A program made the translations under genes and the position numbers. From Neoluteolibacter marinus (lineage in GTDB: Bacteria > Verrucomicrobiota > Verrucomicrobiia > Verrucomicrobiales > Akkermansiaceae), in the NCBI RefSeq assembly GCF_014904755.1, contig NZ_JACZFQ010000020.1, forward strand, positions 62,001 through 126,000: a stretch of 64,000 nucleotides of DNA, in the 5' to 3' direction. This document shows, in pieces, positions 16,381 to 22,624 of this stretch (its first letter is position 1; each line of letters starts with the position of its first letter). Below the pieces are notes generated by a model, which searched no databases, was not told the DNA's origin, and saw only the letters and a program-made list of their open reading frames with translations.

Positions 16381-16417
16381 CGCTTGCATTATGTCGTAGT
16401 GCGATACTATGCAAGCG
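16381..16417. promoter_or_regulatory. nested inverted repeats, likely MarR operator over facing promoters
   Basis: Outer arms CGCTTGCAT (16381-16389) and ATGCAAGCG (16409-16417) are perfectly complementary. Inside them, TAGT-N5-ACTA (16397-16409) forms a second palindrome of MarR-site form. The outer arms also contain TTGCAT on each strand, 15 bases from TACTAT on the plus strand and CATAAT on the minus strand, so two facing promoters may overlap here. The block starts 5 bases from the MarR start and 44 bases before the GST-like ATG. Confidence 0.65.
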
Positions 16418-16460
16418 GCATGTCGACCTCATGAGGCCGATCAATAGCTTTACGACCACG

Positions 16461-17132
16461 ATGAATCCCGAAGTCCACGGTTTCGCCCACAGCCCCTATT
16501 GCATTGCCGTTGAATCCGCCCTCGAAGCACTGGGCGTCTCCTTCGACAGGAAGGAGGTATCCGCCGCGGATCGCAGCAGCGTGCTTCGGCTCACCGGAGG
16601 CGCGTACTACGAGGTTCCGGTGTTGGTGCACGGCGGCAAGGTGGTGTTCGAATCGGGGCCGGAGTCCCAGGACGTGGGCCACTATGTCGACGATGCTTTC
16701 GGCGGTGGTCGTTTGTTTCCCGAACGCCTGAGGGGAGTCCACGATCTGGTGATCCGTTACCTTGAGAACGAAGTGGAAGGGGTAACCTTCCGGATCTACG
16801 ATCCGATTTTCGTCGCTTCCATCCAGGATGTCGCCGAGAGGGGGATGATCGTTCGGCACAAGGAGCGGAAATTCGGGCGGGGCTGTGTCGAGGACTGGCG
16901 GAAGAACCGCGAGTCGCTCCTGCGTGAATCGGCTCGGCTGCTCAATCCGCTGGAGGACATGCTCTCGATGAAATCGTACCTGTTTGGCGACACACCCGTC
17001 TTCGCCGATTTCCTGCTCGGGGGGATTCTCGGCAACTTGCAGTTCGGTGATCATCAGAGACTTCCCGCCGACCTGCCGAGTCTGGCGGACTTCCTGCCCC
17101 GGCTTCGAAATTTCCGGTTCTCGGCCGCATGA
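16461..17132 (+). CDS. glutathione S-transferase-like protein
   Basis: The 223-residue product starts at the ATG at 16461 (an in-frame ATG at 16431 is an alternative). Residues 1-80 look like a thioredoxin-fold N-terminal domain (HGFAHSPYCIAVESALEALGVSFDRKEV, YYEVPVLVHGGKVVFESGPESQDVGHYVD) containing the cis-proline VPVLV and ES motifs that bind glutathione. The rest is helical, with the GST C-terminal sequence SYLFGDTPVFADFLLGGILGNL. A serine-proline-tyrosine-cysteine (SPYC) stretch takes the place of the catalytic motif. It starts an apparent operon with the HPP permease (ATGA overlap) under the MarR-type operator. It likely has a detoxification or redox role. Confidence 0.78.
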   Translation: MNPEVHGFAHSPYCIAVESALEALGVSFDRKEVSAADRSSVLRLTGGAYYEVPVLVHGGKVVFESGPESQDVGHYVDDAFGGGRLFPERLRGVHDLVIRYLENEVEGVTFRIYDPIFVASIQDVAERGMIVRHKERKFGRGCVEDWRKNRESLLRESARLLNPLEDMLSMKSYLFGDTPVFADFLLGGILGNLQFGDHQRLPADLPSLADFLPRLRNFRFSAA

Positions 17133-17854
17133 GACGGATTTCCGACCTGCTGGGAATCGAGCTCAACGTCGTATCAGCCAAGGAAAGGCTCGTCGCCGTC
17201 TCCGGCGGTGCGGTGGCGATCCTTCTCTTGTGCCTGATTATCGACGCGTGCGTCGGTTTGGGTAGAGCTCCCGCTCTGGTGGCATCCATGGGCGCAAGTG
17301 CCGTGCTGCTGTTTGCCGTTCCCCACGGCCAGTTGTCCCAGCCTTGGCCGGTGGTGGGAGGGCACGTCCTTTCGGCCTTGGTAGGTGTCACCTGCGCACG
17401 CTGGATTCCCCATCCCGCGCTGGCTTCCGCGGCCGCCGTCGGGTTGTCTATCGGCGCGATGCATCAGCTGAAGTGCATCCATCCCCCGGGTGGGGCGACC
17501 GCGCTGACCGCGGTGTTGGGTGGTTCCGCAATTTACGAACTCGGCTTCGGGTATGTTCTCTGCCCGGTCCTTGCCAATGCGGTGGTGATGGTGGGCGTTG
17601 CGATTGTCTTCAACGCGGGTTTCAAATGGCGCCGCTACCCCGCCGCGTTGAACCGGCGGTTGCCGACGGATGACCGGAGCGAACCCGGCCACGAGGATGT
17701 CATCGCGGCACTCAAGGCGATGGATCTGTTCATCGACGTGGATGAGGGAGATCTGCTCCGCCTCAGCGAGGCGATCCGGTCACGCGTCCAGCAGGAGATG
17801 GTTGATCGCAATCTCTCGTCCCGGGTTGCCGCAAGCAGGGAACGGGCAGCCTAG
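17129..17854 (+). CDS. HPP-family integral membrane protein (putative nitrite/anion permease)
   Basis: The 241-residue protein has four to six hydrophobic helices in residues 20-165 and the family-defining segment HQLKCIHPPGGATALTAVL with the HPP triplet. A hydrophilic C-terminal region of about 70 residues follows. HPP-family members include the chloroplast nitrite transporter NITR2, so a nitrite-related role fits the neighbouring NO-handling genes, though that link is inference. Its start overlaps the GST-like stop (ATGA), and the truncated hemoglobin gene begins 23 bases later. Confidence 0.82.
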   Translation: MRRISDLLGIELNVVSAKERLVAVSGGAVAILLLCLIIDACVGLGRAPALVASMGASAVLLFAVPHGQLSQPWPVVGGHVLSALVGVTCARWIPHPALASAAAVGLSIGAMHQLKCIHPPGGATALTAVLGGSAIYELGFGYVLCPVLANAVVMVGVAIVFNAGFKWRRYPAALNRRLPTDDRSEPGHEDVIAALKAMDLFIDVDEGDLLRLSEAIRSRVQQEMVDRNLSSRVAASRERAA

Positions 17855-17877
17855 CATTATTGGTAGAAAGAGAAACC

Positions 17878-18342
17878 ATGGAAGAATCAATAGCCGACAT
17901 TCAGGGCCGCGACGAAATAGTCCGGTTGGTGAACGCCTTTTACGGGAAGGTTCGTCGCGATGAATTGCTGGGCTTCATCTTCGATGAGGTGGCGGCGATC
18001 GATTGGGAGATCCACCTGCCCAAAATGTATGCCTTCTGGCAAACGGTTCTTTTTCGCGATGGTGGATTTCGTGGCGATCCGATTGGCAAGCATGCTCGCC
18101 TTGTGCCACTCACGGCAATGGGGCGCGACCAGTTCGATCGCTGGCTGAAACTGTTCCGCGAAACGGTCGACGAGCTGTTCTCCGGTGAAAACGCCGAGCA
18201 TATCAAGCGTTGCGCCGAGGACATGGCCAACGTGATCCACTCGAAGATCAATGCCATCTCCGACGAGCGCCTGGATTCCGCCAGGCTCACACCCGAACAG
18301 CGCGCGCGATACGCCGCGTATCGGGAGCAGGCAGGACACTGA
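17878..18342 (+). CDS. group III truncated hemoglobin
   Basis: The 154-residue protein matches group III truncated globins: IVRLVNAFYGKVRRDELLGFIFDEVAAIDWEIHLPKMYAFWQTVLF, then GDPIGKHARLVPL with the proximal histidine, and FDRWLKLFRETVDELFSGENAEHIKRCAEDMANVI with the conserved G8 tryptophan. The ATG at 17878 follows an AGAAAGAGA purine run, preferable to an upstream TTG. Group III globins bind O2, CO and NO in the cytosol, and some protect against nitrosative or redox stress. It is the last gene of the GST-HPP-globin unit and ends in a clear terminator. Confidence 0.88.
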   Translation: MEESIADIQGRDEIVRLVNAFYGKVRRDELLGFIFDEVAAIDWEIHLPKMYAFWQTVLFRDGGFRGDPIGKHARLVPLTAMGRDQFDRWLKLFRETVDELFSGENAEHIKRCAEDMANVIHSKINAISDERLDSARLTPEQRARYAAYREQAGH

Positions 18343-18356
18343 AACGCGATGGCTTC

Positions 18357-18390
18357 GGCACCGCCGCGGATCGCGGCAGTGCCTGTTTTT
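18357..18390 (+). terminator. Rho-independent terminator after truncated hemoglobin gene
   Basis: A 12-bp stem with one mismatch (GGCACCGCCGCG pairing with CGCGGCAGTGCC around a 3-base loop) is followed by TGTTTTTT. It sits 15 bases beyond the globin stop and just before the end of the convergent Rnk-like gene. Confidence 0.85.
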
Positions 18391-18392
18391 TC

Positions 18393-18803
18393 TCAGTGCA
18401 CGTCTGCAGGTGTGACCGCCTTTTCGATTTCAACAACCTTCATTGCCCGGATACCCTGGGGTCCGGTCCAGATGACGAGTTCGTTCCGGCGGCGACCGAG
18501 ACAGGCCAGCGCAACCGGCTTCCCGATTCCGATCCGGTCGGCATCGATATCCTCCCCGGAAGGAACCACGATGCTCAGGACGAACACATCGCCCCGATCG
18601 GTCGGCGATACCAGCGTGATGCGGTCCTCGAGGCCTACATGGTCGATGAGTTGCGCGGGGCTGCCGCCGGTTTGGGCGACGTTCAACACGGCCTCGAGAT
18701 TGAGGGTTTGGTCGGCATTGAGCCGGCCGCCCGGCTGTTCGCCTTGGACAAGGTCCCGAAGACAGGCGTGGTCTTCCCGGGACAAACGGATGATGCTTTT
18801 CAT
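18393..18803 (-). CDS. Rnk/GreA-GreB C-terminal family elongation-factor-like protein
   Basis: The 136-residue product starts at the ATG at 18803. An N-terminal helical part (MKSIIRLSREDHACLRDLVQ) precedes the FKBP-like GreA/GreB C-terminal domain: DHVGLEDRITLVSPTDRG, FVLSIVVPSGEDIDADRIGIGKPVALACLGRRRNELVIWTGPQGIRAMKVVEIE. The DxDRIGIGKPVALACLGRR block is characteristic of Rnk-type proteins, which bind RNA polymerase through the secondary channel region. It lacks a long GreA coiled coil, so it is not a transcript-cleavage factor. A large inverted repeat lies upstream and may regulate it. Confidence 0.78.
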   Translation of the reverse strand: MKSIIRLSREDHACLRDLVQGEQPGGRLNADQTLNLEAVLNVAQTGGSPAQLIDHVGLEDRITLVSPTDRGDVFVLSIVVPSGEDIDADRIGIGKPVALACLGRRRNELVIWTGPQGIRAMKVVEIEKAVTPADVH

Positions 18804-18847
18804 GGTTAAATACAAAAACAGGTGGATGCCGCTTCCGAAGGGAAGGG

Positions 18848-18910
18848 CATGAAGTGGTGAAAAAAACGAATTCGACCTCGGGCGATCCCGGGTCGAAAGA
18901 CCACTTCATG
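18848..18910. repeat. 63-bp two-tier inverted repeat upstream of the Rnk-like gene
   Basis: Outer arms CATGAAGTGGT (18848-18858) and ACCACTTCATG (18900-18910) are perfectly complementary, 11 bp. Inner arms TTCGACC (18871-18877) and GGTCGAA (18891-18897) are also perfect. A purine-rich bulge separates the tiers on the left arm. No U-run follows on either strand, so it is not a standard terminator. It could be an operator, an RNA structure in the 5' leader of the Rnk-like gene, or a REP-like element. Confidence 0.7.
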
Positions 18911-19200
18911 AGACCACCCGCTTATGACCGAAAGGCCGAGAGCCGGTGCGCACACCAACCCCGGGAAGGCTTCGTCAACCAACGAAGTCCCGTCGAAAGC
19001 GACTTGGGGTGTGAAAAGTGCATCAAAGCCAAGGAGGATCGTTTGCTGGAAAGAAATAGCAAGGAGTTTGTTTCCGATGATCTCTCAGGGTAATCAAGCC
19101 CGGGATGGATAGACGGTTGAAGCCGATGGAACGGTTCTGGGATCGTGCCGCCGCCTGCCGTCGCGCGGCATGCGGCGGAGGATTACTTCAGGGCAGCGAG
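18911..19200. other. non-coding or decayed stretch before the ilvD fragment
   Basis: Short open frames occur here on the plus strand but none has a recognisable domain, and the proteins they would give are charged and low in hydrophobic residues. I see no gene that can be supported. Confidence 0.4.
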
Positions 19201-19509
19201 GTCGGCTCCGTGACTGATGTGGAGCGAGGTGCCATCGGGCATGTGAGCCCCGAGGCGGCCGTTGGATGGCCGATAGCGTTGGTGAGAAACGGCGACCGGA
19301 TCAGCCTCGATACTCCCCGCCGGCGGATCCGCCTGGAGGTGGGCGATGAGGAAACGACGGCCTGGAGGGAGGCGTGGACCAGGCCTGATCCGAAAGTCGT
19401 CCACGGGTATCTCGCACGCTACGCGGAGATGGTTTCTTCGGCTTCGGAGAGAGCGGTGCTGTCGCCGGGATCATGCCTGAATGAAAGGTCGAAGGCGCGG
19501 CGAGGGTAG
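19201..19509 (+). pseudogene. ilvD: C-terminal fragment of dihydroxy-acid dehydratase
   Basis: The frame from about 19210 reads GSVTD, then RGAIGHVSPEAAVGWPIALVRNGDRISLDTPRRRIRLEVGDEE, and later GYLARYAEMVSSASERAVLSPGS. This is the C-terminal end of IlvD, the iron-sulfur enzyme of branched-chain amino acid synthesis, which normally reads VTDGRFSG...GHVSPEAA.GGPIALVR.GDRI...Y...VSSA..GA. The GRFSG part of the motif is missing, and a normal protein has about 550 residues, so only about 90 remain. No upstream frame carries the rest. The fragment cannot be active and was probably left by a rearrangement. Confidence 0.75.
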
Positions 19510-19525
19510 CCCATTACCCATTCTC

Positions 19526-20531
19526 ATGATCCATCGGTTACGAATGACCCGGCGCGACGCGCTGAAGACAACCCTTCTTTTCAGTTCCGGCGTGCTTGGG
19601 GGAATGAACCCGCTGGCGGTGGATGCTGCCGACGAGCTCCGGCGCACGACCGGTCGCGGTGGCCTGCACGTGCTGGCTTTGGGGGACTTCGGGACAAATA
19701 ATGCCAAGCAGCGTCAGGTGGCCGATGCGATGGTCGGACTGGCGGGCAAACTCGGCGTGTCGCCAACCGCGGTGCTGGCGCTGGGGGACAACTTCTATGG
19801 GCACCTTTCCCCCGAAACCATTCCGTCGCGCTTCGGCGGCTACTACCCGAAGGAGACTCTCGATTGCCCGTTCTACGCCGTTCTCGGTAACCAATGACTA
19901 CGGTCCCGGTTACGATTCAAAACAAGGCCGGGCGAAGGCGGACATGGAGCTGGGTCACTCCGCCCGAAATCCGGGGTCGCGGTGGAAAATGCCGGCCAAA
20001 TTGTATTCCCGCGAACTCGGTCCGGTGAACGATCCGCTGGTGAAGATTCTGTTTCTCGACGGGAACTACTTCGAAGGTGCGATGACGCCGCAAGAAAAGA
20101 TTGCCCAACGACGGTGGCTGGCCGCCGAGCTGAAGCGGCCCACGAAGGCGAAATGGATCTGGATGGCGTCCCACTATCCGCTGTTCTCCCACGCCAAACC
20201 GGACCGGGACAGGGAGCGCCGGAGGCTGCGCGAGGAATGGAAGGGTGCTCTCGGCGATCCCCGCGTCTCCCTCTGCTTCGCCGGCCACGATCACACCCTC
20301 CAGCATCTGCGTGCCGAAGGCTACACGCAGGATTTTATCGTCTCAGGAGGCGGTGGTGCGAGCCGTCACGACGTCGCCGAAGCCGGTGACGATTTTTCGA
20401 TGAAGACCCGTGGTTTCAACCACATCCATGTCACCGAAGAGAAACTGACGGTGCGTTTCATCAATCCGGAGGGCCGGCTCCTGTATGCTTTCGAGAGGGA
20501 CCGGAAAGGAGCGATGAAGGTGTTGTCCTGA
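19526..20531 (+). pseudogene. frameshifted tartrate-resistant-type acid phosphatase (metallophosphoesterase)
   Basis: Two frames together encode one exported metallophosphatase of the ACP5/purple acid phosphatase type. The first (from ATG 19526 or 19544) gives a Tat-like signal MTRRDALKTTLLFSSGVLGG, then LALGDFG and LALGDNFYG metal motifs, and stops at 19895-19897 just after YAVLGN. The second frame continues DYGPGYDSKQ, then MASHYPLFSHA and CFAGHDHTLQHL. One extra A at 19893 or 19894 breaks the GNHD metal-binding motif; removing it restores GNHDYGPGY exactly. All other motifs and the C-terminus are intact, so the mutation is recent or a sequencing error. Confidence 0.85.
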
Positions 20532-20701
20532 AACTGAGGGGGAACGCCCGGACCCGATCGGCAAGCTTATGAGCTGACGAATGGACTTTGACCGATGGCG
20601 GTTTCGTATTTGCCGCGTCCGCGCCTCTGGCCTCCGATTCATTCAGGTCACTTGAGCTGCAGTCGATTTCATCAACCGGATGAGGGGAACCCGGACGCGA
20701 T
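20532..20701. other. 170-base intergenic gap
   Basis: This gap lies between the ends of the convergent phosphatase pseudogene and the anti-sigma gene. I see no clear hairpin with a U-run and no further gene. Confidence 0.4.
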
Positions 20702-21973
20702 TCAATTTTCGCTCTCCAGAAGGGTTCCGACCACGGTTCCGTCGTCGGTGCGCACCTGGATCTCCAGATTCGTGTTTCCTCCGCCGACATTCGGAGCCAT
20801 GCCCATGTTTCCGATAAGCTCCATGCCAAACCCCGAATTGACGAGAATCGTTCCGCTTCCGGTGAACATCGATTCGGCCAGTGGCTGCTCGTTGGTGCTG
20901 CCATCAGGCAGGGTCCAGACCAGCCATGTCGTCTGGCCTTCGGGCGATGGATTGATTCCCTCGATCACCGCATCCACCGTACCGTCTTCCGGCTTCTCGA
21001 TCAGAAATCCACCGGGTTCCGTCTGGGTGATCCCCTGTTTTTGGGTTTGAGCGGCTCCAGCGCCGGGATGGAACCCATCCAGATCATCTTCCGCATCGGC
21101 GAGCCGTCCAATGAAGCCGCGCTGATCGGGATCGGGAAACCAGATCATGCCGCTCGCCGGGTCGTAGTAGGTGCCGTCCTCCGATTGCCAGAGGCCGAAC
21201 TCCTCCCACGAGGTTTCAGGAAAGTGCCGGTGGCGGACGACCATGTCACTGTTCGCAGGAATCATCCCCTCGACCGGCCATCCGCGTTCGATCACCAATG
21301 AAGCGGGATCACCGGGCGCTCCTGTTTCCGCCTCCAAGGACGTGCGCAGTGCATCGACCAACAGCTTCCGGAGATGCTCCCGGGATTCCTCGGAATCCCT
21401 GCCCGCGCTTCCGGGGCGGGACAGCTCCCTGACCTTCGGAAGGCGGCCCTTCCCGTCGGAACTTTCCACGATTCCCCTGAGACGTGCGATTTCTTCCCGG
21501 AGTCGGCGTTCCTCATGGGGACGACGAGGCCTGTCCAGTCTCGTGGGTGAGGTGCGGATCTGATTATCCCGTGTATCGGGAACCGCTTCCGGAAGGTCCG
21601 TCGATTCCCCGATCTCGGGCGTCATCATGGAAGACTCCCGCGAGGAAGTGAAATACCACGTGCAGGCGAGAGCGATGGACGCCGCCCAGCCGGCCACGGC
21701 GGCAAGTCTCCATGGCCGGGAAATTTCCACCTGTCCGCGAACCGGTGGGGAGGGTGGCGGTAGTTTGTCCATGATCCGTCCGAGGGTCCCAGGAGGGGCG
21801 GCGCTCAAGCGCGAGGACGCCAGCCACACGTCGATGGCCGTTTCCTTGGCTGCGTCCGCTTCGGCGAGAAGATCGCCGTTCCTCGCGAATTTCGGGTCCG
21901 TTCGTGAAGCGTCAGCCTCCGACAAGAGATCCAGCGCCCGCATCAGGGCGTCTTCACGATCCGATTTTTTCAT
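20702..21973 (-). CDS. anti-sigma factor with single transmembrane helix
   Basis: The 423-residue protein starts at the ATG overlapping the sigma gene's stop (21970-21973). An N-terminal cytoplasmic segment rich in acidic and polar residues contains a repeat of the type LLxEADA. A transmembrane helix follows at about residues 89-108 (LAAVAGWAASIALACTWYF), then a charged coiled-coil-like stretch (PHEERRLREEIARLRGIVESSDG, about 150-175). The C-terminal extracytoplasmic part resembles an RskA/anti-sigma-K domain (TTWLVWTLPDGSTNEQPLAES, LEIQVRTDDGTVVGTLLES). Position, membrane topology and this domain support a role as the partner that sequesters the adjacent ECF sigma factor. Confidence 0.72.
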   Translation of the reverse strand: MKKSDREDALMRALDLLSEADASRTDPKFARNGDLLAEADAAKETAIDVWLASSRLSAAPPGTLGRIMDKLPPPSPPVRGQVEISRPWRLAAVAGWAASIALACTWYFTSSRESSMMTPEIGESTDLPEAVPDTRDNQIRTSPTRLDRPRRPHEERRLREEIARLRGIVESSDGKGRLPKVRELSRPGSAGRDSEESREHLRKLLVDALRTSLEAETGAPGDPASLVIERGWPVEGMIPANSDMVVRHRHFPETSWEEFGLWQSEDGTYYDPASGMIWFPDPDQRGFIGRLADAEDDLDGFHPGAGAAQTQKQGITQTEPGGFLIEKPEDGTVDAVIEGINPSPEGQTTWLVWTLPDGSTNEQPLAESMFTGSGTILVNSGFGMELIGNMGMAPNVGGGNTNLEIQVRTDDGTVVGTLLESEN

Positions 21974-22578
21974 GGTGTTTCTCCTTTCGGGTTCTCCATC
22001 AGTTTGCGCAGCTTCTTCATCGCGCGAAAGAGCCGGGTTTTGGCGGTGGCCACCGGAACTCTCCAGCGGGCCGCCTGCTCGTCGATCGTGGCGGGTTCGA
22101 ACAAGGCCGATTTCACGATCCCGGCTTCGTCTTCAGAAAGCCCTCGAAGCGCGGATTCCACCCGGCGGACAGTGTCCCTGAAGAGCAGATCCTCGACACC
22201 GCCGTGGGACGCGGGAACCCCGAGCTCGGGAATGGCGCTTTCGTCCGCCCACACCGTTGCTCGGCGTCGACGCTTGCGAAGCATGTCCAGGCAAATGCCG
22301 CGCAGGATCATGCCCGCCCAGGTGAAACCTCTGGAGCGGGCGGGATCGTATTCCCCCGCCTTCTTCCAGATTCTCAGGAAGCAATCCTGGAGCGCCTCGT
22401 CTGCCGCGCCTTCGTCGCCGAGAAGATGGACTGCCATGCTGAAAAGCCGGTCCCCCCACATACGGTAGAGTTGTTCCAATGCGTTGCCATCTCCGCCTGC
22501 GATGCGCTCAAGCAACCAAGTGCCGTCCCAAAGCAGGGACGGAGGTGCGGTCGAGGAACGGCAGGCGGACTCAGGCAT
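21970..22578 (-). CDS. ECF-type RNA polymerase sigma factor
   Basis: The 202-residue product is started at ATG 22578, which has a good AAGGGAGAAG ribosome binding site directly upstream; an in-frame start at 22620 lacks one. Region 2 is clear: LLERIAGGDGNALEQLYRMWGDRLFSMAVHLLGDEGAADEALQDCFLRIWKKAGEYDPARSRGFTWAGMILRGICLDMLRKRRRR. Region 4 follows near the end: VESALRGLSEDEAGIVKSALFEPATIDEQAARWRVPVATAKTRLFRAMKKLRKLM. It overlaps the anti-sigma gene and lies 46 bases downstream of the delta-60 repeat gene on the same strand, which may be its target or a co-transcribed gene. Confidence 0.88.
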   Translation of the reverse strand: MPESACRSSTAPPSLLWDGTWLLERIAGGDGNALEQLYRMWGDRLFSMAVHLLGDEGAADEALQDCFLRIWKKAGEYDPARSRGFTWAGMILRGICLDMLRKRRRRATVWADESAIPELGVPASHGGVEDLLFRDTVRRVESALRGLSEDEAGIVKSALFEPATIDEQAARWRVPVATAKTRLFRAMKKLRKLMENPKGETP

Positions 22579-22624
22579 GTCTTCTCCCTTCCTCATCGTC
22601 CTTGGTCGAGCGGCATGCATCAGA

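Noticed and set aside
18854-19093. A 79-codon plus-strand frame between the Rnk-like gene and the ilvD fragment
   Set aside because: It starts inside the large inverted repeat, has no ribosome binding site and gives a charged product with no family.
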